64,000 nt of DNA from Eunapius fragilis (GCA_963681505.1 OY811979.1:4134711-4198710); one strand, 5' to 3'. Shown: positions 42,957 to 58,094, counted from the stretch's first letter. Numbers and translations are program-made. The notes: generated by a model not told the origin, from the letters alone.

Positions 42957-43769
42957 TGTTGTTTTTGTTTTTGTGTTGATGTATTTATGTCACACAGGTC
43001 AATCATTTGAATATCTTTTGAGATCCTGCCTTGATTAGCCCACCCCTGTACAGAACATGAGGGGGGGGGGGGGGGGTCACATACTTGCTTCAACACATGG
43101 CTAACCTTGAATGTCTTTTGGTATGTCTTGAAGGAGTAAGCCTTCTTCAGTAGGTCATCTAGCCTTTCCAGGCGATCTCAATTATTGTATTACCAAATTA
43201 CCTTCAAATAGACTATGTACAGGGCAGGGTTATCCCCGCTCTAGGCAACAATGTTTGCATGCAACTCTATTACATCTTCAGCACAACATTAAATCATAGT
43301 TCTGCAATATGCATGAGTCAGCCTCAGCTCTTTATCTGATGCTGATGTTACCTCGTTTGTGGTCGGTTGGTTTTGGTATGTAAGAAATAACCACTGGCCA
43401 ACTGCAATGGTGGGCATGTTGACCCCAAGACCACTAATCAGGACCTACGTTAGTAGGTCCTATGTAGGATTTGAAGTGTGATGAATACGATTAGCAAAAC
43501 ACCAGATTCCACTATTGCTGTTGCACCGTAGAATCAGTTGGACTTTAGCAAGCGTATATTATGGAAAACCATTGTTACCAGTGATCCATCTGGCTAAAAA
43601 CTTGTGCAGGACCCACCATACATGTATGAAAAGCTTCCCTCCCCCTATTGATCATTCCTATAGGACCCCCCCCCCTTCCTCTCAGAATTTCTGTACCATC
43701 CCTCCTCTTCTTCCTCCATCCACAGCAGATGCACCAATTATATGTCAAAGTGGGTTGGGTGAAGCGAGC
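42957..43769. other. 3' flank of CPEB, no gene seen
   Basis: Contains a G-run at 43062-43075 and a C-rich stretch near 43665. No coding exon or repeat family recognised. Confidence 0.4.
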
Positions 43770-43859
43770 ATGATATAGGAGATACAATTTTCTGTCGTAA
43801 AATATTGTTGAATGCATTCAACAATATTTTACGACAGAAAAGTGTATCTCCTATATCAT
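43770..43859. repeat. 90-bp near-perfect palindrome
   Basis: atgatataggagatacaatt and tctgtcgtaaaatattgttg plus aatg are followed immediately by the mirror image, centred between 43814 and 43815, with two or three mismatches and no loop. Confidence 0.9.
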
Positions 43860-46443
<2,584 letters not shown>

Positions 46444-46495
46444 TTTGTACGTGTGTGTGTACGTGTATGCATATGTGTGTGTGTGCGTACGTGTA

Positions 46496-47224
46496 CCGTA
46501 CTGACAAGACCTAATGGCGGAGAGAACTATTTGGCGGAGCCAAAACTATTTATTTTAACTAACTGGCGATTTGTAATTGGCGGAAGTCTCAGAATCTTTA
46601 AATTTATGGCGATTTATAATTGGCGGAAATGAAATGATGAATGTTAGCGTAGCTGTTGATCATACTTCTATTTAGACTGAATAGGCCGAAGAGCACCTGC
46701 TGCCTCCCCAAAAGCGGCAGCCAGGGCTGCATCCTCCTCCTCATCCTCTGAAGCATCCCCATTGGAGTGAAGTTTGTCGTCAACCTCAGCATCAGAAAGA
46801 CCTGAATCGGATTCTGATTCAGATGCACCGTCATTGAATCGACTGGGTGCACGGCTCAGCCATCGGGTCAGCTTTCCATGAATTGAACAGTATCAGTTGT
46901 ATAGAGGGGAGAAAAGAATTATTTCGCACGGCCGACCCGCTACCGGGTATATAGTAGTACCGGTATGAACACTGCAGGCGCCGTATGTCTGTGCATTGTA
47001 CATTTACATGTACGGTAATCATTTAGCAGGGCAAGATTAAGAGCCATAGGTCTACGGATAGTTATAAAATTAAGTGCGTAATGTCCCTCCCCCCGCCCCC
47101 TTCCGCGACGCCGTGGATCCGCTGATAACATGTTGGCGGAAAAAAATTAATATTAAGTTCATGGCGGCACAGTTGGCGGAGCCTTCCGCCAAATAGTCGC
47201 CGCCAAAACGTCTTGTCAGTACGG
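46496..47224. mobile_element. 729-bp TA-flanked TIR element inside the GT-rich tract
   Basis: Ends CCGTACTGACAAGAC and inverse GTCTTGTCAGTACGG match over 15 bp, and weaker similarity (ttggcggag motifs) extends inward. TA lies on both sides (46494-46495 and 47225-47226), and GT-rich sequence with tgcatatgtgtgtg occurs on both flanks, so it inserted into the repeat. A TA target and TIRs fit the Tc1/mariner/pogo group. It carries a coding-like acidic segment. Confidence 0.75.
46672..46866 (-). pseudogene. Acidic C-terminal remnant inside the TIR element
   Basis: One minus-strand frame stays open for about 65 codons: FNDGASESESDSGLSDAEVD, KLHSNGDASEDEEEDAALAA, then AFGEAAGALRPIQSK and a stop. 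Acidic Ser/Glu/Asp tails like this end some pogo/Tigger transposases, so it may be the tail of the deleted parental transposase. No catalytic domain is present. Confidence 0.4.
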
Positions 47225-47226
47225 TA

Positions 47227-47839
47227 TGCATATGTGTGTGTGTGTGCGTGTGTGTGTACGTGTACGTGTGTGTACGTATGTGCGTGTGGGTACGTGCGTG
47301 CATGTGTGTGCGTGTGTTTGTGTGTGTGTGTGTGGTAGTAGCATCGTATTGACAATCGATTGTGTACGACTTTGATGTCAAGTGTGCGATTACTCCAATT
47401 AGAGCCCCGATATAGACAAACGGTAGCATACATAGCATACCGAAATCACTCACATCTAATCCTTTTGATTATTTACATATCAATTCGTCAGAGTCGTCAT
47501 CCAAGCTGCTTTGTCTACCCTGAGACAAGCTGGAGGATTCTAAGAAGAAACGGGGGCCGTCCCAAGAAACACAAAAACTTTTAAGTTCCATTATTTAAGA
47601 GGACGTTGAGAATGAATAGCTATTAATAGGAACGGATCCTGTTCATGAAGAGTAGGGGAGGGAGGTGCCTTCCTCCTCAGGGAGGTGTGGGCCAATAGAG
47701 GCACACAACGAGGTGGACAATTTAATGGCCCTTCTCCCCAGTCCAATGTGACTAAGATGTACTGTGACAGAATAGCCAAGTGGATCAAATTTTACTGGAG
47801 CACTCACAAGGGATTGGAGGGTGTGGTTGATCTAACTGG
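47227..47839. other. GT-rich degenerate repeat then unrecognised sequence
   Basis: 47227-47335 is degenerate GT repeat. The rest has no supported exon; an open frame at 47685-47890 may be chance. Confidence 0.4.
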
Positions 47840-47850
47840 ACTCAGGCTAT

Positions 47851-48415
47851 ACCTATGGCAACGCTCGACTTCATCCAGCCAGCCCCAATACATTTTGGTA
47901 AGTCAGATCAGGCAAGGAAGTATGGGAATGGGTACATGAAATGATGGGAATGGGTACATGAAATGATGGGAATGGGTACATGTACATGGAAAGATGGGAA
48001 TGGGTACATGGAAGTATAAGAATAGGCACGCAGATGGATGGTGTCGAGAGTGTGAGTGCGTGCATTTAGAAAAATCTGAAAGTTAACAAATCCTGTGGTA
48101 AATAAACCATTGTGTATTCTGATGGCTGTACCTTTTTGGAGGGTGTCTTTTTGGGACATGTGTTTCCATTTCAGTCAACTCACTGATATATTTTCTCTTT
48201 CAGTTATGAAATTGAATGGGAAGCAGTACAAATCACATAGAGAAGTGCTAGATTGCAAAGCTGGCATGCCCACTGAGATGGTTCTGAATATCACCAACAC
48301 ATCTGGTGAGCGTGTGTGTGGAATGTATTGTGTTAATGACACATCCAGAGGTATTGCAAAGGTAAATATTATTCATGTAAAACCCCAATCGGCCAAATTG
48401 CCGATCGCTATCTGA
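47851..48415 (+). CDS. Possible two-exon fragment, Ig-like, unrecognised
   Basis: An exon ending ATACATTTTG before gtaagt (47851-47898, MATLDFIQPAPIHF) joins in frame with an exon after tctctttcag at 48204 (VMKLNGKQYKSHREVLDCKA ... NITNTSGERVCGMYCVNDTS). The second exon reads through to a stop at 48415, with a possible donor at GIAK/gtaaat. The C ... YC spacing and NIT/NTS sites hint at an extracellular Ig-like domain, but the similarity is weak. Upstream exons were not identified. Confidence 0.3.
47930..48022. repeat. 22-bp tandem repeat, 4 copies
   Basis: gggaatgggtacatgaaatgat repeated with small variants, intronic in the model above. Confidence 0.85.
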
Positions 48416-48599
48416 ATTGCTCAGTCGTTTTAAAGAATTGATATGAAATTGGCCTTTTTAGCTTTATCAACTGATCACACTGGAGAAAACCAGCAAATGC
48501 TACCAAACACACCAAGCAGCCTAACATCAGAGAGTGAAGGAGCCGGCCCAGCAGCCTCTACCATGGCTTGAAATATTTCTAAGGACACTGGCTCCTTCT

Positions 48600-49620
48600 T
48601 AACCTTAGGCTTGCTTAGTATTCATCTCAAACCCTCTAGCACGGACTGGTCTAATCGTATACCCGCCCTCTTGTGCACCCATGCCAATGCATGCACCACC
48701 TCTTCTACTGCTGCTGACCTAGAATGCTTTGATGTACAAAGGTGCTGCATATACAGCGCCAGATGCATAACCTTTACGGGGAAACTATTTCCATTGACTC
48801 TGCCCATACCTTCCACCTCTGAAACGCACCAAGGTATTTCTTAGTAGTTCTTAGTAGCCCTACCACTTAGTACAGCATCAAGCAATCCTGCTGCAAGCTG
48901 CTGTAGTTCTGGCTTCTGCAGGTCACAAAGTAATGGCCAATCGCCTGCTGAAAACACGTCTTCCGCCAAAGCCTCTTTGATTTTTTTCAAGAGCGTGCCG
49001 TTTGGCTATACGCTCTGCCTTGGAAACAACTGCCTCTGCCTCATCCAGCGTGTCCTTGACCTCCTCATTGAACCAGTACTGGATCTCGTTGGCCTTCCGT
49101 TTGAACGTGTAGGTATCTTTTCAGCCATTCCTGGCTAGCTCTTGGGACGTCTCCTGCTGACCAGTCTTGACTTCGTCTTGTAGTTGCCTCACCTCCTCCA
49201 CTAGCTCAGCAACAATACCGTGAAAAAGCAATGGAACTTGCTTAAGTGCACAACACTTTTTCACAGCCATATATACACCCCACCACATGGCTACTCCAAT
49301 TGCTGGAGGGAGCTTAGTTTTGTCTAATTCATCGTTCAACCGACAGAAACGTGTATCTCCAATGTGACCTCCATGTAGCTCTTCTAGGATCTTGTCCTAC
49401 AAAAGTTGGTGGGACGACCCTGTTCAGTTAAAAAAGCTGCAGTTGTCTTTTTGTATATGGTTTCAACATCTCTTCCTGATCCACGTGACCCTGCTTGTAC
49501 AAACTTTTGCTAGCACTGGGTCCCATGAGGTAGCTTCTTGAAATGCTGCTCCAGCTGATAGTAGTTCCAGCTTATGATATTCTTCAATCTCTTCATTTCT
49601 TCAGATGGACGTTCCATGAC
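48600..49620 (-). pseudogene. Tyrosine-recombinase mobile-element relic (DIRS/Crypton-like)
   Basis: Several minus-strand frames in order. 49339-49121: ELVEEVRQLQDEVKTGQQET (coiled coil). About 49120-48860: YTFKRKANEIQYWFNEEVKD, then ALAEDVFSAGDWPLLCDLQ and ELQQLAAGLLDAVLS. 48816-48622: FPVKVMHLALYMQHLCTSKH and AAVEEVVHALAWVHKRAGI. The last is the helical core-binding (SAM-like) domain that precedes the catalytic domain in tyrosine recombinases of DIRS and Crypton elements, and the KRK..EIQY.FN block is common in the same elements. The catalytic R..HxxR..Y domain is absent. Stops and frameshifts are frequent. Confidence 0.55.
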
Positions 49621-49628
49621 CAATAGCC

Positions 49629-49631
<3 letters not shown>

Positions 49632-49689
<58 letters not shown>

Positions 49690-49740
49690 CTGCTAAACCC
49701 CCCTTGGGACGTCATTTATACCACCATCCCCTGGACATAC

Positions 49741-49809
<69 letters not shown>

Positions 49810-49870
49810 GCTAAACCCCCCTTGGGACAGGCATTTATACCATCATCCCATATTTCCAAATACATCAACA
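49632..49870. repeat. (CA)n with composite 55-bp unit, left palindrome arm
   Basis: Two (CA)n runs, each followed by cctgctaaaccccccttggg...catttataccaccatccc. This is the inverse of the composite units at 58250-58880. Confidence 0.9.
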
Positions 49871-50899
49871 CATACACCCTGAACACCAATTATTGTCCTC
49901 TGTAGGGGTGTACAGTTAAACAATGGAATAGCCCAATGTTCCTCACTGATACTATTGTTAACACCTTAATTTGTCATAGATATAGATAGGGTATCTGCAG
50001 GTGTGACGTGTACGCATAAATGGTTGGGTTGTGTGCATGTAGGTAGCTGTGGCTGTGTGCTGATGGTATGTAAATGATAACCATAACTCTTGTGAGCAGA
50101 AAACTTGAATAACCTAGGTATTCAGCTGGTAAAAACCTATTAGGAAAAATCGATTTTGTTTTTTAAAGCATTCACACAAAAAAAATTCGATTTTCATTTT
50201 GCAGGGGAGGTTACATCTAAACCTTGCCTAGGGGAAAGAGAATATCAAGAGGGTTTTAGATGAGAATGGGGACATGGTGATGGAGAAAAGGGCTTAGGAT
50301 GCCAAGAGAGAGGGTTAGCATGTCTTGATCTCCTAGGCAACCCCTGGAAACTGTTGAATCAGCTTATGAGTGAAGGACATTTTTGTTAAAATATATACAA
50401 CATTCTTCAAGTCTCCAGACACTGTTGTGGACAAGTCCTGACAATAGGTTAGACAATGGGTATGTGGGAGGGAGATGGGGAGGGGTTGGGGAGTTTGTTG
50501 AAAAATAGACTTGTAAGTGAGGGAGAGAACAAGTACATTGTACATGTGCATATCTGGGAATCCTATGGTGTATACATGTATGTGGTACCTGTGTGTGCTT
50601 TTTTTTGGATGATAGTCCTATGCGTAGGACGCAAGTTAAAATTAATTTTTAGCAAACTCACATGAACAGAGAACAAACCAAAAATGCATTATATTGTACA
50701 AATAGCTAGCAATTCAGAAAATATTGGTACTTTCTAGCAATTCTTCAAAGATTATAAAATACAGTCAATACTGCATTGTTAAAATATGTATTTTCAGTAA
50801 ACCGCAAAGCAACTTCAAGTACCAACAAGTAATGTTGGGAAGATCAGAATGACATGTTAAAAGAAGGGGGTAGTTAGACAGGTCTTTGCCACTAAGCAA

Positions 50900-51689
50900 A
50901 GGAATTTGCTAGCTCCACAAGCGTATGAACGATAGGTATTTGTCAGTCGCATGCTGCTGGAATAGCCAAGTGAATGGACAATGCAGTATGTTTTTGGTAA
51001 AAATGGCAAAACCAATTAGAGTTAATCTATAAGTTCCTAAAATAACGCTAGGTTTACCTAGCGAAAACGCGAGGTTAACCTAGCGTTTTTTGATGGTTGA
51101 ATGCCACTTCACCTGTCTAGTATTCTTTTTAGGTTTTGAAACTACCTCCCCCTGTATTTCTACATCCTTCCATCCCATATGCCATACGCGCGCATCAATG
51201 CATCCTTCAATCGAAACTACTGACCTTTAACTGCTACCTTTGCACCTAGTTCTGTAAAACTATACCATTCAGACCCACACTTGGAGGTGGTGAAAGCCTG
51301 CTTCTACACACACAAGAAGACGCCATTTCAGACAATAAAATAGCAAGGGCTGTGGATTAATCTACCCACAAAGATCGCTAGGTTTACCTAGAGTTAGGTA
51401 CTTATTCATTAAAACACTGACATTATGTAGCACACACATCATGCTTCAAAAAATAGTTTTAAAAAAGTTATACTTGTCGTACTTTTTGCATTTATAAGAA
51501 CTGCATCTGTTTTTTTTGCATCACGTGTAATTTAAAAAATACATTGACAATTGGTAATAGCCACATCAAACAACAGTAGAGAAATGGAAGCCAAAATCCT
51601 GCATTTCTATTTATAATGAATTTATTGGACCAGGTCCTATGACATAGGATGTGACCTTGGAGATTAAAGGTTAACATTGATATGGTTAT
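50900..51689. other. No gene; short inverted repeats
   Basis: Contains a hairpin at about 51039-51092 built from cgctaggtttacctagcg and cgaggttaacctagcg, with a related motif near 51375. No ORF of interest. Confidence 0.5.
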
Positions 51690-52215
51690 GATTAAAACCT
51701 GCACACCATCACACTGATATGGGGAGGTCATTACATGCACACCATCTCACTGATATGGGGAGGGTCATTACATACACACCATCTCACTGATATGGGGAGG
51801 TCATTACATACACGCCATCACACTGATATGGGGAGGTCATTACATGCACACCATCACACTGATATGGGGAGGGTCATTACATACACACCATCACACTGAT
51901 ATGGGGAGGGTCATTACATACACACCATCACACTGATATGGGGAGGGTCATTACATACACACCATCACACTGATATGGGGAGGTCATTACATGCACACCA
52001 TCACACTGATATGGGGAGGGTCATTACATACACACCACCACACTGATATGGGGAGGTCATTACATACACGCCATCACACTGATTGGGGAGGGTCATTACA
52101 TACACACTATCACACTGATATGGGGAGGGTCATTACATACACACCATCACACTGATATGGGGAGGGTCATTACATGCACACCATCACACTGATATGGGGA
52201 GGGTCATTACATGAC
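51690..52215. repeat. 36/37-bp minisatellite, about 14 copies
   Basis: Units of acaccatcacactgatatgg plus ggagggtcattacatac. Two length classes (gagggtc and gaggtc) and two-letter variants (acatac/acatgc) alternate. Only on the left palindrome arm. Confidence 0.92.
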
Positions 52216-52797
52216 TGATATTGGTAGGTCTTGTGTGCCTGCTCTGTGCAGACCTACAGGTACATACATATGTGTTAAACATCTGATCATTTGTGCTCAC
52301 ATGTCATATGTCATATGCACAGTCACATACGGAGGTGGGGGGGGGGAAGGAGGGCACCTGATTAATCTCTGCAAATCTTTATGTAGGAGTATGTGATAAG
52401 ATCTGAATTGGTATTGGTGTGTGTCATGTCTGTGCTGGGAAATTGGAGCCACAATAATATGTTTTTTTTTTTCTTTTGTAGCTTCATGTACCTACCATTC
52501 CTTGGTGGAGAAACTATGTGGTCACAGATTATCCAGAACAATCTTGACGTGTTGTGACAATGCAATGCATGTGATAGCTTGCTTTTTCTCTATGTTGATG
52601 CATAGCGACCTTAATATGAAATTTTGCAGTCATTCGTGTCATTAACTGCGGCATGATCAAATAAAATCAGCACCTACTTGAATGTGTGCTTAATCAAGCA
52701 CTAACATTTTCTAATTGGAATACACACACAGACAATTTATACTGTTATATGCATAATATGTACGTGTAATTGAATGCTTTCATATGTGGAATATTAG

Positions 52798-53232
52798 CAG
52801 GGTTCCCACGCTAAATTGAAAAGGTATTAAATTTGTTTTTTTCTTGAAAAGGTATTAATTTTCGATTTTTGTATTGAAAAGGCATTGAAATGCAGGCAAT
52901 ATCTTTGCAAAGGCATTTTGTTTTAATTAATCGCAATCATAACATGGACTTAATAACGCATCATGTGCAGAAGTGCGTTTTTCATTTGGAGTGAATTAAA
53001 AGTGATGTCTCAAAGAATTACAAAATCTATGTGCAAGGCTGCTGAAAGCAGGCTGAATGAAATAGCAGTGATTAAAATAGCAACTTTGAAATAAATTGTT
53101 CCATCACTTATGTATTTTTGTGCAGCAAATCAGTGCATTTTATTGTTTAATTGGGATTTGCTGAGTGTGAATGAATATTCATTTAAAAGTAAAAGTCTTA
53201 TTTGGACGCATACTTTTGGTGTAGGAACCCTG
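52798..53232. mobile_element. 435-bp hAT-like MITE
   Basis: Ends CAGGGTTCCCACGC and inverse GTGTAGGAACCCTG. attag on both sides is a candidate (partial) target duplication. The start includes triplicated ttgaaaaggtatt. No transposase. Confidence 0.65.
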
Positions 53233-53739
53233 ATTAGTGACTGCATGAATAAGGATAGTGAGACGGTTCTCATATGTTGTATTTCATACAGGGTGCAGGG
53301 TGTCCACTAAAAAACACAACACTATAACTCAGGATTGAAATTGATTAACTGCTTGATTTCTTTAATATGGAGTAGTTAGGCAGATAATTATTGTAAGCAG
53401 ATAAGTAATTGTTTTAGAATCAAAATATTCAAAGCCCTCTATTGTCAACGTTATTCAAGATTACGATTAGAGATTGATTTTAATAAATAATATGTAACGC
53501 AAGATCTGAATATGCAGTGGAACAGCACTGATTTCAAGTTACTAAGTTCAATAATAAACATTTAAGACCATAATTTGCTTTAAAGTTATTATGGTTGAAG
53601 CTACAAGAGAATACACAAATGGGAATAAATGCACATACAGGATTTAATTATTATTAACACAACTCATTCATATAATTATACATGAACATACACTGATCAC
53701 AAAGAAAAAAGTTAAACACCTAGCCTACCTACAAAAGTG
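53233..53739. other. No supported feature
   Basis: AT-rich sequence; runs of taattattatt appear on both sides of the palindrome axis (about 53645 and 54410). Confidence 0.4.
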
Positions 53740-54033
53740 TCAATTAACTATCTCTCGCCCCATAATGGACCTAGCCACTGACCTTACTAGGGAGATGCTG
53801 AGGTGACCATAAATGTCTCTGACAACAGTAGACTTCGATCGACCCTGATGCAGGGCCAGAAAAGTGGTCAAGCGAGAAAAAACGTCTCTTCCCCAATTGC
53901 CAAATGTTTCCACTGCAAGAGGAATGCACGACCATCCGAGTGCTTGGCACCTAGCATCATTAGCTGCATGCTTCCTTGTCTCAGCAGCCAAGGCTGCTGC
54001 TCCTTCATAAGTAATATTATTAACCATCACCAT
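53740..54033 (-). pseudogene. C-terminal fragment of a retroelement reverse-transcriptase protein
   Basis: 97 codons: NNITYEGAAALAAETRKHA, NDARCQALGWSCIPLAVETF, GNWGRDVFSRLTTFLALHQG and RDIYGHLSISLVRSVARSIM. A G..CIPLAVETFG.WG block and a terminal LSISL....AR..M helix are common at the very C-terminus of RT ORFs of invertebrate non-LTR-like retroelements. The RT domain itself is absent. Homologous to 54072-54310 on the other strand. Confidence 0.55.
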
Positions 54034-54071
54034 TATTTAATGAAATTAAAAAATTAGTATTAGATTTTGTA

Positions 54072-54310
54072 ATGGTGAGTTATCAACACTCCAATGATAC
54101 AATCTGCTCCGAATTGGGATGGAAGTGTGTACTATTAGTGGTGGAGACGTTTGGTGCTTGGGGAAGAACTGCAGGCCAGTTTTTTGGAGAACTAGCATCA
54201 CGACTTGCGGTTCAAAGCCATTCCTCAAAGACAACAATGTTGAAAACATCTATGGGAGCCTAAATCTCATACTAGTTCGAGCCAATGCCCGTGCGTACAA
54301 TGCTAGCTAG
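54072..54310 (+). pseudogene. Inverted homologue of the 53.74-kb RT C-terminal fragment
   Basis: Plus strand: SNDTICSELGWKCVLLVVET, FGAWGRTAGQFFGELASRLA and, after a frameshift, IYGSLNLILVRANARAYNAS. The same landmarks as 54033-53740 in the same order but clearly diverged. The two face away from each other with 38 bp between their first codons. Confidence 0.55.
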
Positions 54311-54838
54311 GTTGGTTACAACAATGGACTTGCTTGAAGGCTAGTTTTGAGCAAGTTTGTGTACACGTCTTACATGATTTATGTGTGCATTTATTTACCT
54401 GTTAATGTAAATTATTATTATTATTATGAAAGCCAAGTTAATTAATATTGTAGTGGTCATTTTGCATTTTCAAGTTTGATTTGTGGTTTTGAATACTCAA
54501 TAGTAAGGTGCCAACCAAATTTCATGCTGTTTCCAATCCTTCATCAAGGCTAAACAGACTGGGACAAGGTTGAGAGTGACAGGCTGAGGGACTTATAATT
54601 GTTGCTGTGTTGTAGTAAATGGATGCTATGCACCTATAGGAGTAATTATTTCCTCCTTGCTTGCTATTTAGTTGAAAGAGAAGTGCTTACATTGTAATAT
54701 GTTCTTCAATGTTGATGAGTTGGCCAGTCATCTTGAACACTGTGATAGGTAAACTTAATTGTTTCTGTTCAGATCATTTCATGTAACTTTGAAATGGCAA
54801 GAAAAAACTTAGTTTGGTTTAGTAATACTACTTTAGTA

Positions 54839-55390
54839 TCACTTTATTTAGTGACTCTGCAATTAGTAGGCCAGACAGGGACATCAATGAACAGTGCAGA
54901 GGGTATTGACTTTACTATTAGCTAAATATCTTCTAGTATGAATGTGTTGGTGTCGACACCATAAAGCAGCAGGTATACAGATTTGAGTGATGTAAGCGAA
55001 CAATATAGAAGGCATAGTCATCAATATTAATGTATAACTAGCAGGCTATGATAACATATCTGCCACAGTATTCATTGGGGACTCAGTGCCAGGTGTGTAG
55101 AGTGATGTCAGTGAAGAGCACAGAAGATATGAAAGACAGAATAATGTTACATTTTTAAATGATCCAACTTAAGTAGAAACTTGTTGGTGCATGCACCAAA
55201 TAGCAGCAGGTATGCCAATCTAGAGGGGGAAGGTAAAGAAAGGAGTTTTTTTTGCATATAAGATATTCACTTTATTTAGTGACTCTGCAATCAGTAGGCC
55301 AGACAGGAACATCACGGAACAGTGCATAAGGTATTGACTTCACTATTAAATATCTTCTAGTATTAATGTGTGAAGCAGTAAGTAGGTTGC
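54839..55390. repeat. Two direct repeats of about 110 bp
   Basis: tcactttatttagtgactct through gtattgactttactatta is present at 54839-54940 and again, diverged, at 55268-55372. A second phrase (ttggtg...accaaatagcagcaggtat) also recurs at 54945 and 55183, so a unit of about 250-430 bp is repeated. Confidence 0.75.
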
Positions 55391-56664
55391 AGCTGTCGTT
55401 ATGTACTAAAGCAAATCTTGTCAGCTAAACACACCAGATGCCAGAAATCTTTTGTTTTTTTGTGAAGATCACTGAGGACAAAACTTTATGTGATAAGCTA
55501 CCATTTTATATATCATCACCATGGTGTTTGGTTTTTTTTAGTCACATTTTAAAGTGAGACTTGGTCACAATCACCTGGAAGCAGCAAGACAGCACCTGAA
55601 AGGTAATTGTATGAAGAAATGGTGTATTTTACATAAGCATTTATGTTAACTGCCAAAACTCATTATCATTGTTTAGATTATATTTTTTGGTGAGCTCTCT
55701 CCCTCGATGCTGGTGGTCCACACAATGAATTATGGAGGCTTCTGTAAGATCATCGTTACGTACATTTTGGTCTGGGTACGAGACTATATTGCACAATAGA
55801 GAAATGGTGTAGTATGACGTGTTGAAAATACAAGTTAATACCATCGGGACATTTTTATAACTTGATATAAATTATATTATAACTTGATATTTATTTTGCA
55901 CAAGAGACAACTGATTTACAATTGTTTAATCGGTGTAGAGTATCCAGACCCAAATCAAGTTACATGTACAAGTGCCAGATCACACACAATAATGGAAAGA
56001 GTTAGCAGAAACCAAACTGGTACATAAAAGGAGGTCCATAAGTGTTAGCAGAAACCAAAACCATCATTCCCTTTTACACCAAGGGCCATACTCTCCTTGA
56101 ATGCCACATAGTTCGCACCATGGCTGGCAACTGCAAGGAACAAGTGGACACCATAGGCAACTTCATATCATCACCGTGGAGGAATGAAACTGTAAGAGGT
56201 CTTCCAAATCCCTGAAGAGGTATTGCGGAATTTCCAGTAAAAAAAAACTCAGTAAATTGTGCACTGACTACCACCTTCTACCTCAATTTCCTCCGTTGAA
56301 CAGAACAAGAAGTCACTGTTAATAATTTAAAACCAATACACTACCTTCACAATCATCAAGGAATCATCAAGATGATGCACGTATGCCTGGTCTTCCCCCA
56401 AGTCACTTTAGTTGGAGAACTGAACTTTCTACAATGCTCCGATGTCATCTAAAAAGAAATAAGCATGTCAAATTGCAAGTATTTTAGAACATTTACCTGC
56501 CTTCAAGACACGATCATGGAACACAAAAACCGTTGAACAATGCATGGACACCCAATGTTTGTAAGCCCTCCATAAATTGCTGCTCCATCTCAGCCTCCAG
56601 GCAATGATAGTTTGTTATGTAAGCAAGTATGACCTCTTTTGATTCGAAGTTCATCATAGAAATA
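55391..56664. other. No supported gene
   Basis: Unrecognised sequence in the right arm. tctgggtacgagac near 55772 is a half-copy of the 6.04-kb palindrome terminus. Confidence 0.4.
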
Positions 56665-56849
56665 GCTTGATGGCAAAGACCTGTCTAACTATCCCCCCTT
56701 CATTTAACATGTCGTTCTGATCTTTCCAACATTACTTGAAGTTGCTTTGCGATTTACCAAAAATACATATTTTAACAATGCAGTATTGACAATCTTTGAA
56801 GAATTGCTAGGAAGTACCAATATTTTGTGAATTGCTAACCACCTGTATG

Positions 56850-57999
56850 TAATGCAGTTGATCGGTCACCACAAACTGTGATATCTTAAAATCACAACAT
56901 GGCAATGTCAGTGAAATATGCGGACATCAATTTCATAAAAACTAATTTGTTAAAAACATCAAGGAATTTAAGCATGTTAAAATCAAAAAGCAGTATTGAA
57001 TTTCTAATGTGTGAGAATGAAAGTACAGCTCCAATAACCAGCTTTCAGAAATCTCCACCTTATGATTTTATAGATAGATTACATGTATGTACATGTATAC
57101 TATTCAAGTAAGAAGAATGCATGCGTGAGGCAAAGAAAATCAAGTTAATAAAACAATCTATCCTGGTTGTCCCACAATGTTTAATACAAAGATGCAAGCA
57201 ATGGATCATGATGAAATCTTTAAGGCTACAGCTTCTCCCCCCCCCCCATATTAGAAGGCTTTCAGGTTCAACATTTAGAGGAAGCAGAGTGAGAGATGAG
57301 CAAGGTACACATGGACAACGATTGATTATGCATTGTAATACTACATGTGCATAGGCTAAACGGTAGTGTGTAGACTGGAACCGTTGCTCAGTATAAAGGC
57401 GATCATTATAATTAATTAGGACTCTCCCAAAATACCACCTATCTGTGCAGGACGATTATTCAGCACACACAACCCAAAACCAGTTAACTACGGTCCTGTT
57501 TATACCGTTTGAATCATGGACACAATTTCAAGAGTGTATGTAGCCTTTGGATACTTCATCTAACTAGCGAGAGTCAACAAATCAGAACATACGCGAGAGT
57601 AGAAGTTGAAGCTGGATGGTCAGGTGCTCATCACTCAGCAGGTCTGGAAAGAACATAAAAGGACCATAAGCACATACACTTACATATATACACGAACACT
57701 CACACATGCACATACGTGCATGCACACAGGCCTACATGGATAAACACATCTCACCAGACCAGACCAGGCCCCGAGAATGGAATTTTAGCTTACTATGGCA
57801 GACATATCAGGTGCACATTACCCCAACCTTTGTTCCATTCCACACTCCCAATGTTAATAATTCAATTTGGTGTCCAGCAACAGCATTCCATAATGATACA
57901 GTCAAATAAAATGGCACTGGTGAGCACGTACTTCTGTTTTGTATACACTTTTATAATTATGTCACTGCTGTGAGGTACTTGCTACACAAAGGTAATAGA
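56850..57999. other. No supported gene
   Basis: Right-arm sequence with a C-run at 57236-57247. Short open frames here lack domains. Confidence 0.4.
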
Positions 58000-58094
58000 C
58001 AATCTATGACAAATTAAGTGTTACCAATAGTATCAGTGAGGGACATTGGGCTATTCCATTATTTAACTGTACACCCCTACAGAGGACAATAAAT

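Noticed and set aside
56899..57111. 70-codon plus-strand ORF in the right palindrome arm
   Set aside because: No domain, splice context or counterpart in the left arm.
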